Positions 35,304 to 44,687 of a stretch of DNA of 64,000 bases are shown here, piece after piece. The position numbers and the translations under genes are program-made. The DNA comes from Hymenobacter perfusus (GTDB lineage Bacteria > Bacteroidota > Bacteroidia > Cytophagales > Hymenobacteraceae), in the NCBI RefSeq assembly GCF_003944765.1, contig NZ_RWIU01000001.1, positions 620,001-684,000 on the forward strand. Reading direction: 5' to 3'. The stretch's first letter is position 1. Each line of letters starts with the position of its first letter. The notes under the pieces are model-generated. The model had not been told where the DNA came from, did not search any database, and worked only from the letters and a program-made list of their open reading frames with translations.

Positions 35304-36137
35304 CTACCCGCGCGGCATGGAGGTACCGGGACGGCCGGCGGCTTTGGGCTCGGGCTTGAACATCTCGTCCACGTTCTCGAGGTCCAGGAAGTCCAGGAAC
35401 GTGTCGCCGCGCAGGCCCAGCCGGATAGTTTCGAGGCTGATGATTTCGTTGGGCGCAATATTGCCCAAGTTTACATTCGGGCCCAGCAGCTTAATAAACC
35501 ACACCTGCTGCGCCTTCTGCGGGGCTTCCCAGATGATTTTCTCGAACGGAATCTGGGTCAGAATTTCTTCCACCAGGCCCGAGCGCACCTCGCCGGTGCT
35601 GCGGAACAGGCCCACGTTGCCGGCCTCCCGGGCTTCGCCAATCACCTTCACGGCGCCGGCTTCCAGCTCGGTTTTCATCTGCGAAATCCACTTGTAGGGC
35701 GGAATAATCTTCTCCGCGTCCTTCGAGCCCACTTCGCTGAGCACCTTCACATCCTGCGACAACGTGCGGATGAATTCCAGCTTTTTATCGTGGTTCAGGT
35801 CCAAGGAGCCGTCCGATACTTCCACGTACTCCATCCCGAACTGGTCGAGCAGCCGGCGGTAGTCATCGAATTGGTTGCGGATGATGAAGGCCTCAAACAA
35901 CGTTCCGCCGAAGTACACCGGAATGCCCGCCTCTTTGTACACGGCCAACTTGCGCTTCAGGTTTGGGTTCACGTACGAGGTGGCCCAGCCCAGCTTCACA
36001 ATATCGGTGTAGGCCGCCCCGACTTCCAGGAAGTCCTCCACTTCGCGGACACTCAGGCCTTTGTCCATGACCATGGTAAAGCCTTGCTCCCGTGGTTTCT
36101 CCGTGCGCTCGGGCAGTTGATTGAGGGTGTAATTCAT
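35304..36137 (-). CDS. phosphosulfolactate synthase (ComA family)
   Basis: 277 residues, the family length. A TIM-barrel pattern is visible: KPREQGFTMVMDKGLS, VGAAYTDIVKLGWATSY, YKEAGIPVYFGGTLFE, YVEVSDGSLDLN, VLSEVGSKD, AGAVKVIGEARE and KIIWEAPQKAQQVWFIKLLG. These match ComA proteins, including the lysine and glutamates that hold Mg and phosphate. The enzyme adds sulfite to phosphoenolpyruvate to give (2R)-phosphosulfolactate. In methanogens this begins coenzyme M synthesis. Bacteroidetes do not make coenzyme M, so here it more likely leads to sulfolactate or cysteate, perhaps for sulfonolipids. No later pathway gene is adjacent. Confidence 0.9.
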   Translation of the reverse strand: MNYTLNQLPERTEKPREQGFTMVMDKGLSVREVEDFLEVGAAYTDIVKLGWATSYVNPNLKRKLAVYKEAGIPVYFGGTLFEAFIIRNQFDDYRRLLDQFGMEYVEVSDGSLDLNHDKKLEFIRTLSQDVKVLSEVGSKDAEKIIPPYKWISQMKTELEAGAVKVIGEAREAGNVGLFRSTGEVRSGLVEEILTQIPFEKIIWEAPQKAQQVWFIKLLGPNVNLGNIAPNEIISLETIRLGLRGDTFLDFLDLENVDEMFKPEPKAAGRPGTSMPRG

Positions 36138-36252
36138 CAGGTAGGTTCTTGGGGACTTGGGGACTCAGGAACTGGGTTTAAGCCCAGCCTCCTCCCCCGA
36201 AAAATGACAACGGGCGTAAAAGTACGCCCGAATTCTGTAAGCCATGAAAGAA

Positions 36253-36337
36253 GTCAAAGGTGACCGATAAAAAGTCAAAGCGCCGGTGTGGACCATTTGG
36301 CTAGCTCACACCGGCACTCTGACTTTTTATCTTTGAC
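36253..36337. terminator. long hairpin between the TPR and phosphosulfolactate synthase genes
   Basis: ATAAAAAGTCAAAGCGCCGGTGTG (36267-36290) pairs with CACACCGGCACTCTGACTTTTTAT (36307-36330) with two mismatched positions, and an outer GTCAAAGG/CTTTGAC adds to the stem. It stands right after the TPR gene stop. Confidence 0.75.
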
Positions 36338-36347
36338 CTTTTACTTA

Positions 36348-37751
36348 TCACTTCCGATACTGGTCAATCAGGCGGGCCAAGGCCTTCTGCGACTCCAGCT
36401 CCGGGAAGTAATCGAACAGCAGCCGGTGCTTATCGAAATCCAGCACCAGCGCGTTTTCCAGGCACTGGTAGGCTTCGCGGTAGCGGCCGGCCGCCAGCAG
36501 GTAGGCGCACAGGCGGTAGTGCAGTTCGGCTTCCATAGGCTGAATTTCCACGGCATTGCGCATCAGGTCGATGGCGCCGTCAAAATTTCCCTGCTCATAG
36601 AGCAGAATGCTCCAGTTCAGCCACACGTCTTTATTCTCGGGGCCGACCTCAGAGGCCTTTTCGTAGGCCTCAATGGCCGATACCACGTTGCCAATCTGAA
36701 ACTCGGCCGCCGCCAAAGCAAGCCAGTATTCCACGCTTTCTGCGTACAGGCCCACGGCCTTGCGGAAGAAGTGAATGGCTTCAAAGTACTTCTCCTGCGC
36801 ATTCATCACGATACCGATGCCGAACCACGCTTCATCCATCTCCGGATTCAGGTCGATGGCGCGCTGGTAGAACCGGCGGGCCAAGTCCCATTCGGCCAGT
36901 TTCTCGTGGCACTCGCCAATGTTGCACAGGGCTTCGGCAGAAGGCTCACCTTCCGGGTGGCTCAGCTCGAACTCCGCAATGGCGGCCCGGTACCGCTCCA
37001 TGCTCACGTAGGTGCTGGCCAGGTAGCCGTGCGCTTCGTAGAGCTTGCTATCAATCAGCAGGGCGTAGTCGAAGGCACTAACGGCATCATCGAGCTGGTT
37101 GGCGCGGAAATAGGCCTGCCCGAGGTTGTACCAGGCCACGGCCGAATACGGGTCCTCATCGGTGAAGCGGCGGAAGAACTCCAGATTTTTTTCCAGTCGT
37201 TCGCTCACCTCCAAGCAGTACAGCAGCTCCTGCACGGCAATATCGTTGTCGGGATTCAGGCGCAGGCTTTGCTTGTAATACTTGGCCGCACTCTTGAACT
37301 TCTGCCAGCTCTGGTAGGCCAGCCCCAGGTTGAAAAAGATATCATCCCGGTCCTCGGTGCGCTCGGCCGCCTGCTGGAAATAGGCCACCGCCTCGGCAAA
37401 CTCGCCCTTCTGCGTGGCAATGATGCCGCGCGTCACGGCCACATCCGGGTTGTCGGGGTCGAGGTGAGCCACGTCCTCAATCTGGGTGCTGGCGGCAGCG
37501 TATTCGCCCTTCATGGCCAGTACCTGAGAGCGGTCAATGAGCAGCTCCGTGCTGAAGGGATACTGGGCAATGGCCGCCTCGCAGGCTTGCAGGGCTTTAT
37601 CGTACTGGGTGTTGGACGTATAATGGTCGATGATATTTTCAAAATCGGCCAGATCAAAAAACACGGGCTCGTTGTGGGCTACCATGTCCTCAAACCGGCG
37701 CACGGTTGCCAGCACTTCGTCCCGGTCGTCAAAATTCTCGTTCATTCTCAT
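36348..37751 (-). CDS. tetratricopeptide-repeat (TPR) protein
   Basis: 467 residues with about ten TPR units from residue 45 onward, for example FNLGLAYQSWQKFKSAAKYYKQSLRLNPDN, WYNLGQAYFRANQLDDAVSAFDYALLI and WFGIGIVMNAQEKYFEAIHFFRKAVGL, each with the W/L-G-A-P type positions. No signal peptide or membrane helix is seen, so it is cytosolic. The acidic N-terminus (NENFDDRDE) has no known domain. TPR superhelices serve as scaffolds for protein partners. Its neighbours (EPS operon upstream, phosphosulfolactate synthase downstream) do not reveal a partner. ATG codons at 37751 and 37745 are both possible. Confidence 0.92.
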   Translation of the reverse strand: MRMNENFDDRDEVLATVRRFEDMVAHNEPVFFDLADFENIIDHYTSNTQYDKALQACEAAIAQYPFSTELLIDRSQVLAMKGEYAAASTQIEDVAHLDPDNPDVAVTRGIIATQKGEFAEAVAYFQQAAERTEDRDDIFFNLGLAYQSWQKFKSAAKYYKQSLRLNPDNDIAVQELLYCLEVSERLEKNLEFFRRFTDEDPYSAVAWYNLGQAYFRANQLDDAVSAFDYALLIDSKLYEAHGYLASTYVSMERYRAAIAEFELSHPEGEPSAEALCNIGECHEKLAEWDLARRFYQRAIDLNPEMDEAWFGIGIVMNAQEKYFEAIHFFRKAVGLYAESVEYWLALAAAEFQIGNVVSAIEAYEKASEVGPENKDVWLNWSILLYEQGNFDGAIDLMRNAVEIQPMEAELHYRLCAYLLAAGRYREAYQCLENALVLDFDKHRLLFDYFPELESQKALARLIDQYRK

Positions 37752-37870
37752 GCGGCTACAATCGGCACGAATCCGCCAAAACGGCAGGGTCCGTGAGTGA
37801 GCAGACCAATTTCCCCCTGGAAAGCGGCCCTGCCCTTAATATACAACAACCACACCGGACGTGGAAGCGG

Positions 37871-37985
37871 TGAGTTGGTGAAATAGTGAGACGGGGAACT
37901 GGTGAGTTTACCTCTCTGCCTGTACTAGTTGCGCCGGCTAAACAGCCAACTCACCAGTTCTCCAGCTCACTATTTCACCAATTCC
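37871..37985. repeat. inverted repeat with GTGAAATAGTGAG words
   Basis: GAGTTGGTGAAATAGTGAG and GAACTGGTGAGTT on the left (37872-37908) are matched in inverted form by 37949-37985. The right arm overlaps the stop codon of the epimerase-like gene. The word GTGAAATAGTGAG also occurs at 20240-20270, there as a direct repeat. Confidence 0.65.
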
Positions 37986-38962
37986 TGACAACACCACCGG
38001 ATAGTTTCCGGCAAAGGTCGGAACTCCCAGCCCAACTCCCGCCGAATTTTGTCGGCCTGATACTCGGTGGCGCGGCGGCCGGCGCGGGCGGTGTCCTTGG
38101 TGATGAGCGGACGGGCTCCCGTCAGCAAAGAGCGAACATGCTCTAGGCGCCAGATAGTTTCGGCGGCCCAGTCGGGCACGGCCGTGGTGGGCGGGCGCTT
38201 GCCGAAACAGGTGGCCGCCTGCGCCAGAAACTCCCGCAGCGGCAAGCTGCCCGCGTTCAGCACATACCGCTCCCCGGTGCGGCCGGTATCCAGGGTGAGC
38301 CGAATGAGCATTGCCACCACATCCCGCACATCTACCACATTGATGCGTCCTGGCGTGTAGAACCAGTGCTCATCGTACGCATACCGAAACAGGCGCGTAC
38401 TGCTCCGGTCCCAGTCGGCCGGCCCCAGAATGACGGAAGGATTGACCATCACGGCCTGCAGGCCTTCCGAAACCCCGCGCCATACTTCCAGCTCGCCCAG
38501 GTATTTGGAGGTAGCATACGCATTGTGGGCAGCCCCTAAGTCCCATTTGGCCTGCTCATCTATCAGCAACGGGCCGGTAGCCGGTAGTTCCGTTACAGTG
38601 GGAGCCGGCCCACTCCCCAAGGCGGCTACCGAGGACACAAAGCCCAGCCGAATCCCCGGCCGTTCCAGGCAGGCATCCACCAGATTGGCTACGCCTTCCA
38701 CGTTTACCCGCAGCAACTCCTCTTCATCCTGAGGCGCATAGGAAACCAGTCCGGCGCAGTGGAATACGTGCGTTACCCCTTCCAGCGCGTCCCGCAGGCC
38801 CAGCGCATCCCGGATATCACCCTGCACCCACTCCACTGCTTCGGCCGCCGGAATTTGGGGAATCTGCTGCCGATATAACGCTCGGACCGGCAGCCCCCGG
38901 GCTACCAGCGCAGCCAGCAGAAAGCTCCCCACCAAACCGCTGCCGCCGGTAACAAAAATCAT
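37970..38962 (-). CDS. NAD-dependent epimerase/dehydratase (extended SDR)
   Basis: 330 residues. The NAD(P) motif MIFVTGGSGLVGSFLLAAL opens the protein. VQGDIRD binds the adenine ring, and VFHCAGLVSYAP follows. The catalytic triad is at SSVAALG (Ser), then YATSKYLGE (Tyr-x-x-x-Lys, about residues 148-152). After it come VNPSVILGPADWDRSST and the substrate half. This is a sugar-nucleotide or dihydroflavonol-reductase-like member; the exact reaction is not clear. It is the last gene of the exopolysaccharide operon, 31 bases after the phosphatase gene, which favours a sugar-nucleotide substrate. Confidence 0.88.
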   Translation of the reverse strand: MIFVTGGSGLVGSFLLAALVARGLPVRALYRQQIPQIPAAEAVEWVQGDIRDALGLRDALEGVTHVFHCAGLVSYAPQDEEELLRVNVEGVANLVDACLERPGIRLGFVSSVAALGSGPAPTVTELPATGPLLIDEQAKWDLGAAHNAYATSKYLGELEVWRGVSEGLQAVMVNPSVILGPADWDRSSTRLFRYAYDEHWFYTPGRINVVDVRDVVAMLIRLTLDTGRTGERYVLNAGSLPLREFLAQAATCFGKRPPTTAVPDWAAETIWRLEHVRSLLTGARPLITKDTARAGRRATEYQADKIRRELGWEFRPLPETIRWCCQELVK

Positions 38963-38993
38963 ACGGGTAGGGAGTTGCGGCTTGCGGCCGGCG

Positions 38994-39752
38994 TTACAGA
39001 CTAGTATTCAGAAGCGGCAGCGCCAGGGCTTTGGGCAGGTAGCTGCTCACCAGCACTTTCGTCCGGATATTTTCCAGATGTTTGAGGTTGTGGGCATCGG
39101 TACCCAGCAGATCAACCAGACCGGCGTCAATCAGCTTTTCCGCTACCCGCTTGGCCCCGGCCGAGTAGTAGCCAATCAGGGAGTTCAGATTTACCTGCAG
39201 CAGCACACCTTCCTCCCGGATTTTCACCAGGTCCTCGAAGCGGCCGTAGAGGTAAGTATACCGCTCCGGATGAGCCAGCACGGGCTGGTAACCGGCCGCC
39301 TTCAGCTTGAATACGGTTTCGGTGAGGTTGAAAGGTTCGTTGATGTACGATGTTTCTACCAGCACCAGCCGTTGCGCCCCGCCGAAGCTTAATAGCTCCT
39401 CATTGCGCTCCAAACGGGCCGCGAAGCTCTCATCCAGATAGTATTCGGCGGCACATTCCAGCTGCACGTCGCCGAGGCCGGCCTGGGCAGCGGCCTGCCG
39501 TAGCACGGCCAGCGCACTCCGGATATCGTCGGGCGTATTGCGGTAAAAGTCGCCCATCACATGGGGAGTCATTACCAGCTTGTGGTAGCCCAGTTCCCGC
39601 AGCCCGCGCAGCAGCTCCAGCGACTGTTCCAGCGTTTCGGCCCCATCATCCAGCCCGGGCAGCAAATGGGAGTGCATATCCACGCCCAGCACCGCCAACG
39701 ACGACGTTTCCGGAGCCGAAGCCCGACCAAACAATTTCTGCAGAAAGGACAT
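38994..39752 (-). CDS. CpsB/CapC-type protein-tyrosine phosphatase (PHP fold)
   Basis: 252 residues. The PHP metal site begins with VDMHSHLLPGLDDGAE (His-x-His plus Asp). MTPHVMGDFYRNTPDDI, LECAAEYYLDESF, LVLVETSYINEPFN, PVLAHPERYTYL and LLGTDAHNLKH give the other metal ligands in family order. Enzymes of this kind (CpsB, YwqE) remove phosphate from the tyrosine-rich tail of the partner kinase and so switch polysaccharide export. The kinase gene lies only 18 bases upstream and has such a tail, so the pair is functional by context. Confidence 0.94.
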   Translation of the reverse strand: MSFLQKLFGRASAPETSSLAVLGVDMHSHLLPGLDDGAETLEQSLELLRGLRELGYHKLVMTPHVMGDFYRNTPDDIRSALAVLRQAAAQAGLGDVQLECAAEYYLDESFAARLERNEELLSFGGAQRLVLVETSYINEPFNLTETVFKLKAAGYQPVLAHPERYTYLYGRFEDLVKIREEGVLLQVNLNSLIGYYSAGAKRVAEKLIDAGLVDLLGTDAHNLKHLENIRTKVLVSSYLPKALALPLLNTSL

Positions 39753-39770
39753 ACGTACCGTTACCGCCGC

Positions 39771-42221
39771 TTAGGAGAACCGCTTACGCAGCCGGCTCAG
39801 GAAGCCTTTGGGTGCCGCTCCGGAGTCTTCGTAGTAACCCTGGCCATAGCCGTAGCCATAGCCGTAGCCGTAGCCATAACCATACCCACCGGTGGTCTGG
39901 GCGTCGTTCAGAATGGTGGTCAGCTTGGTGAAGCCGTTAGCCCGAATCAGCTTATTGATGTTTTTCAGGAACGACTTTTTGGAATAGTTGGCCCGCACAA
40001 TGTAAATCGGCACGTCGGCTTTTCGCATAATCAGAATGCCATCCGTCACCAGACCTACCGGTGGCGTGTCAATCATAACTACATCGTACTGCTCATGCAG
40101 ACTCTTAATCAGCTCATCAAAGCGGGTACTCAGGATAAGCTCAGAGGGGTTGGGAGGCGTGGGGCCGGCCGAGATGAAGTCGAGCGTTGGAATGCTGGTG
40201 TGCTGAATGCATTCCTGCCAAGTATGCTTCTCAATCAGAATGGTACTTACGCCTTTCACGTTTTCTGCGTCGAACGCCAGGTTCACCTTAGGCTTCCGCA
40301 TATCCAGATCCAGAATAACCACCCGCTGATCTGACGCCGCAATGATGCCGGCCAGGTTTACGGTAACAAAGGTTTTTCCTTCCCCACTGATAGTAGAAGT
40401 AATGGAAATCAACCGCTTCTTTTTAGAAGTGGAAATGAACTCCAGATTTGTGCGGATAGAGCGGATGGACTCCGAAATGGCCGATTTGGGGTTGCGGTCC
40501 ACCACCAGCTTCGACACCGCCATTTTTTCCTTGTCGTAGGTCGGAATCACGCCCAGCACGGAGGCACTGGTGTTGCGCTCCAGTTCCCGGATGTTGGTCA
40601 CGGTATTGTGCATCAGATACCGCACCGCAATCAGGCCCAGGCCCAGCACAATACCGGCCGCCAGGCCGATGGCATACACCATCAGCTTAACCGGTGAAAC
40701 AGGTACTGTCGGCACAGTCGCCGGGGATAGAATCTGGAAATCCGCCGTTATGCCAGCCATCGAAATACCATATTCAATCTTTTTATCCATCATCAGCATA
40801 TTGTACTTTTCGTACAATCCCAAAGGCCGAGCAAGGCGTGCCTGCTCCGTTTGCTTCTCCGGCAAACCACCCAATTTGGCTTCTAAATCAGTCTTTTTCT
40901 GCGTCATTTTGGCTAACTGGCGCCGAACTAACTGCTGGTTTTTACGCAACAACTCTCGAATAATTGACTTGACGTTGGCAATTTCCGAACGTCGCAGCTT
41001 TACTGCGGTAGTTGTTTCCTGATAGGATTTCAGCAGCTGACTCAGATCCAGTTGCAAATCACTCAGTTCAATAATTCGCTGAGTCAGTTGACCATCCTTT
41101 ATTGTAGACAGCGCCGGAATGGTTTGAAATACGTCGCCGTCCTCACGGTCTGTCAGCCTCTCCTGCTCTATCAGGCGCGCCAACTCAGCCAACATATCTG
41201 CCTGCTCCTGCAACTGCTCCTGCTCCAGTTCCTGCGCTGTAAGCTGATTGGTAACTAAATTAGCTTCTGACTTTACATCAAACACCCGGCTACGCTTCAC
41301 AAAATCCTGCATATTGGATTCTGCCTGGCCCAACTTATTATCGTTAATGTCAATCTGCTTATCAATATAATTGGTAGCGCGGGCCATTGTTTCCTGCTTC
41401 CGCAACAGCTTTTCTACCAGATATACTGAGTCAATCTTGTTTACAATATCACGAGCCTTTACCGAGTTGTGGTCGGTGAAAGCAATACTGATGGTACTGG
41501 CATCCGGATTTACGATTTCCACCGCCAGGTTTTGGTTCAGATAGCCATTCACTGTGCCATCGTCGTTGATAACGAATGAATAATTGGCGTCCGGATCAGC
41601 ACTGGCATGTTGCGGGGTCTTATACACCTGTAGGGTAAAACCCGCTGCTTCTATCGGCTGACCATAACTCAACTCACCGGTTTCCGCTGCGCCGCCAGGT
41701 AACTGCAACCTGAAACGGTCGTTTTCCAATAGTTGAAAGCCTATTTTCTGGTTGAACATGGCACCCTTCCCGGCCTTGTATTCCACGCGTACTGGCGAAA
41801 GGTTGTACAGTTCCGACTCCAGTACTGTACCCTGTACATAGTAGTTTACATCCAGTGCTAATGAGTCTTTCAGGCGCCGATAGATGATATCGGATTTGAT
41901 GAGTTCAATTTCGCCGGACAGCTTATTAAGGGTTTGTTTCTGCTCAGCCGCCTGCCCAATGTCGCCCAGCAACACCCCTGCTTCCGACTTTTCATCGATT
42001 TTCAGGGTGGAGGAAGCTTTGTACAAAGGGGGGGTATAGCGCAGGAACAACCACGAGGCAGTGACTCCCAGCGCAATCAGCAGCAGCATCCACGGCAGGC
42101 TCTTGCGCGCTACCATCAGGAGCGTGGTCAGATCGAGCCCGCCGCCTTCTTCCTCTTCCTCCGGTTCGGCTCCTGCGTTACGGATGAGTTCTTCTAATTC
42201 AGCGTCTTCTTTCGCCGCCAT
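39771..42221 (-). CDS. Wzc-like exopolysaccharide chain-length/autokinase protein
   Basis: 816 residues. Membrane helix 1 is at about 42-61; a Wzz-type periplasmic domain with long coiled coils spans about 62-510; membrane helix 2 is at about 511-535. The cytosolic BY-kinase domain has Walker A ISGEGKT (611-617), Walker A' VILDLDMRK (635-643) and Walker B VVMIDTP (714-720). The tail 779-797 is an alternating Gly-Tyr run with about ten tyrosines, the autophosphorylation cluster, followed by a basic end. The protein sets polymer length and drives assembly with the outer-membrane channel encoded 46 bases upstream. Confidence 0.96.
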   Translation of the reverse strand: MAAKEDAELEELIRNAGAEPEEEEEGGGLDLTTLLMVARKSLPWMLLLIALGVTASWLFLRYTPPLYKASSTLKIDEKSEAGVLLGDIGQAAEQKQTLNKLSGEIELIKSDIIYRRLKDSLALDVNYYVQGTVLESELYNLSPVRVEYKAGKGAMFNQKIGFQLLENDRFRLQLPGGAAETGELSYGQPIEAAGFTLQVYKTPQHASADPDANYSFVINDDGTVNGYLNQNLAVEIVNPDASTISIAFTDHNSVKARDIVNKIDSVYLVEKLLRKQETMARATNYIDKQIDINDNKLGQAESNMQDFVKRSRVFDVKSEANLVTNQLTAQELEQEQLQEQADMLAELARLIEQERLTDREDGDVFQTIPALSTIKDGQLTQRIIELSDLQLDLSQLLKSYQETTTAVKLRRSEIANVKSIIRELLRKNQQLVRRQLAKMTQKKTDLEAKLGGLPEKQTEQARLARPLGLYEKYNMLMMDKKIEYGISMAGITADFQILSPATVPTVPVSPVKLMVYAIGLAAGIVLGLGLIAVRYLMHNTVTNIRELERNTSASVLGVIPTYDKEKMAVSKLVVDRNPKSAISESIRSIRTNLEFISTSKKKRLISITSTISGEGKTFVTVNLAGIIAASDQRVVILDLDMRKPKVNLAFDAENVKGVSTILIEKHTWQECIQHTSIPTLDFISAGPTPPNPSELILSTRFDELIKSLHEQYDVVMIDTPPVGLVTDGILIMRKADVPIYIVRANYSKKSFLKNINKLIRANGFTKLTTILNDAQTTGGYGYGYGYGYGYGYGQGYYEDSGAAPKGFLSRLRKRFS

Positions 42222-42267
42222 GTAGCGCTGGTTAATGTCAAAAATTCAATGAAGTAACCTACGCAGC

Positions 42268-43206
42268 TTACCTAATCTGGGAGATGATAAACACCGTGCT
42301 GGCCAAGGCCGACAGTGTACCAATCAGCGTGAACAGCGGCGTGATTTCCTGCAGGTTCTCGTAGAAAGGCCGTCGGATGGGCTCAACATAAACGATATCA
42401 TTAGGTTCCACCTGCAGATTCGCTCGACGCATTCCATCAATAGTTGTGAGGTCGATAATCTGAACCTGCGGATTCTTCAGGCTGCCCCGAATCAAGCGGA
42501 TGTTGTCGGCGCGGCCTACCCGGCTCTGGCCACTGGTTCCAGCTGCAGCCCCATCAATACCACCCGCGGCAGCCAGCACTTCCAGCAGGTTCATATTGTC
42601 GTTGGTCATTGGAATTACCTGCCCGGCCCCACCAGCCGTAGCGCCCATCACAATAATGCGGTTGTTGGATACCCGCGTCGTCACGAATACATCCTTATAA
42701 AACTCGGTGTATTTCACCTGCAGCAGACTATCTGCTTGCAACAGCGTCAGACCAGCTACGCGCTGGTAGTTAACCAGTGGCAGCTTCACCACGCCATCGT
42801 GCTGCACTAAGAACTCTGAACTTTGTCCACTACCGCCACGGGCCCCGGAACCCACGGCGCTGCTGCGGCCCGTGCTGCCCGTTGACTGGCGGTTAATTCC
42901 GCTGGCACCACCAGTCATGCCGCTTGGCGTTCCGAACAATAACTCCCCGTTAGGGTCCAGGATTCGTTCTCCGTTGTTGGTATACACATGAACTTCCAGG
43001 TAGTCGTTGGGCTGAATCAGGTAATTGCGCTCAGCCCGGTTCACTACGTCACGCAGCTTGGCCGTATCAATGCGACCCGCGCCATCGGTCCGGAACAGAA
43101 TATTCTGCTGCTGAATCCGGCTCGCGCTGCAGGAGCCCAGGAACAAAGCAAGTGGCGCACATAGCAGCCACAGGCTCATAAAACGGTGAAGAAGTAATTT
43201 TTGCAT
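42268..43206 (-). CDS. Wza-like polysaccharide export lipoprotein
   Basis: 312 residues. Lipoprotein signal: MQKLLLHRFMSLWLLCAPLALFLGSCS, lipidated Cys26. The Poly_export domain begins at about 55 (YLIQPNDYLEVHVY) but is split by a Gly/Ser-rich insertion of about 50 residues (GTPSGMTGGASGINR to GSGQSS). It resumes with FLVQHDGVVKLPLVNYQRVAGLTL. Two SLBB-like parts follow (VFVTTRVSNNRIIVMG, then NIRLIRGSLKNPQVQIIDL). The C-terminus has a hydrophobic helix (LFTLIGTLSALASTVFIISQI). It is the first gene of the operon with the Wzc-like kinase. The insertion in the middle is not typical of Wza and may be exposed in the periplasm. Confidence 0.92.
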   Translation of the reverse strand: MQKLLLHRFMSLWLLCAPLALFLGSCSASRIQQQNILFRTDGAGRIDTAKLRDVVNRAERNYLIQPNDYLEVHVYTNNGERILDPNGELLFGTPSGMTGGASGINRQSTGSTGRSSAVGSGARGGSGQSSEFLVQHDGVVKLPLVNYQRVAGLTLLQADSLLQVKYTEFYKDVFVTTRVSNNRIIVMGATAGGAGQVIPMTNDNMNLLEVLAAAGGIDGAAAGTSGQSRVGRADNIRLIRGSLKNPQVQIIDLTTIDGMRRANLQVEPNDIVYVEPIRRPFYENLQEITPLFTLIGTLSALASTVFIISQIR

Positions 43207-43458
43207 GCAAACCGGCTTGTACCGGGGTCAGATTCAGAAGCAACGGCGAAATTCTCCTCTTTAATGAGCAGTTTTTGCCTAAAAACTATCAAAGAAACCG
43301 AATTAGCCGGCCCTATCAAAATCGGCAGGCTGTAAGCCCTAATCCTGTACTGGCTTGTGCCGCCGTAAAATCGTACTTTCGCGGACCCAAATCTGACCTC
43401 GACAGGTATAGTATGCACCTGCTTGATATTCACTTCCCACCTTCCCACCCCACCCGTT

Positions 43459-44598
43459 ATGGAACTGGTAGCCACTGAAAACCAGACAATGATTGCTCAG
43501 ATGGTGCGCGACTTCGGTGCGCAGCACATCAAACCCCACATGATGGAGTGGGATGAAACTCAGGAGTTTCCCAAAGATGTATTCCATAAACTCGGCGAGT
43601 TGGGCCTGATGGGCGTACTCGTTCCCCAGGAATACGGCGGCGCAGGCTTCGGGTACGTAGAGTATGTGACGGCCATTGCTGAGTTGGCCAAGATTGACGG
43701 CAGCATTGGCCTGAGTATGGCCGCGCACAACTCGCTCTGCACCGGTCACATTTTGCAGCACGCCTCCGAGGAGCAGAAGCACAAGTACCTACCCAAGCTG
43801 GCCTCCGGCGAATGGATTGGGGCCTGGGGCCTGACGGAGCCGAATACCGGTTCCGACGCCGGCAACATGCGCACGGTTGCCGTGCTCGACGGCGACCATT
43901 ACGTGCTCAATGGAGCCAAAAACTTTATCACCCACGGCAAAACCGGCAACGTAGCTGTAGTTATTGCCCGCACCGGCGAAGTGGGCGACTCCCACGGCAT
44001 GACGGCCTTCATTGTGGAGCGCGGCACGCCGGGCTTCGAAGCTGGTCGTAAGGAAAACAAGCTGGGGATGCGCGCTTCGGAAACCACCGAGTTGATTTTC
44101 ACGGATTGCCGCATTCCCAAGGAAAACGTAATTGGCAAGGTTGGCGACGGCTTTGTGCAGTCGTTGAAGGTGCTCGACGGGGGCCGCATCAGCATTGCGG
44201 CTCTGAGCTTGGGCATTGCGCAGGGCGCGTACGAGGCGGCCTTGCAGTACTCCAAGGAACGGTACCAGTTCAACCAGCCTATCAGCAACTTCCAAGGCAT
44301 CAGCTTTAAGCTGGCCGATATGGCCACGGAAATTGAGGCAGCGTCGTTGTTGACTTACCGCGCGGCCGATATGAAAGACCGGGGCCTGAATGTGAACCGC
44401 GAGTCGGCCATGGCCAAGCTGTACGCTTCGGAAGTATCGGTGCGGGTGGCCAATGAGGGCGTACAAATCTTCGGGGGCTACGGCTACACGAAGGATTATC
44501 CGGCCGAAAAATTCTACCGTGATGCCAAGCTGTGCACCATTGGGGAAGGCACTTCCGAGATTCAGAAGCTCGTTATTGCCCGCACCATTCTCAAATAA
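43459..44598 (+). CDS. acyl-CoA dehydrogenase
   Basis: 379 residues from the ATG at 43459. FAD and substrate segments are as in short/medium-chain enzymes: [57 protein letters not shown] and [24 protein letters not shown]. The catalytic base is the Glu of IGEGTSEIQ (residue about 365). The end [10 protein letters not shown] is standard. It catalyses the first step of fatty-acid or branched-chain acyl-CoA oxidation and passes electrons to ETF in the cytosol. It is transcribed alone; chain specificity is not clear. Confidence 0.95.
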   Translation: MELVATENQTMIAQMVRDFGAQHIKPHMMEWDETQEFPKDVFHKLGELGLMGVLVPQEYGGAGFGYVEYVTAIAELAKIDGSIGLSMAAHNSLCTGHILQHASEEQKHKYLPKLASGEWIGAWGLTEPNTGSDAGNMRTVAVLDGDHYVLNGAKNFITHGKTGNVAVVIARTGEVGDSHGMTAFIVERGTPGFEAGRKENKLGMRASETTELIFTDCRIPKENVIGKVGDGFVQSLKVLDGGRISIAALSLGIAQGAYEAALQYSKERYQFNQPISNFQGISFKLADMATEIEAASLLTYRAADMKDRGLNVNRESAMAKLYASEVSVRVANEGVQIFGGYGYTKDYPAEKFYRDAKLCTIGEGTSEIQKLVIARTILK

Positions 44599-44687
44599 GG
44601 CGCGCAGCTCCCGCAGATTTTGCGGCGTTACCGCTGCTTTCCGCGAGTAGCCAAAAAGAGGTTGGCTTGATAATCAGTAGAATCAAA

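Noticed and set aside
36288..37796. 502-codon open frame on the plus strand
   Set aside because: Antisense to the TPR gene, whose repeats are clear.
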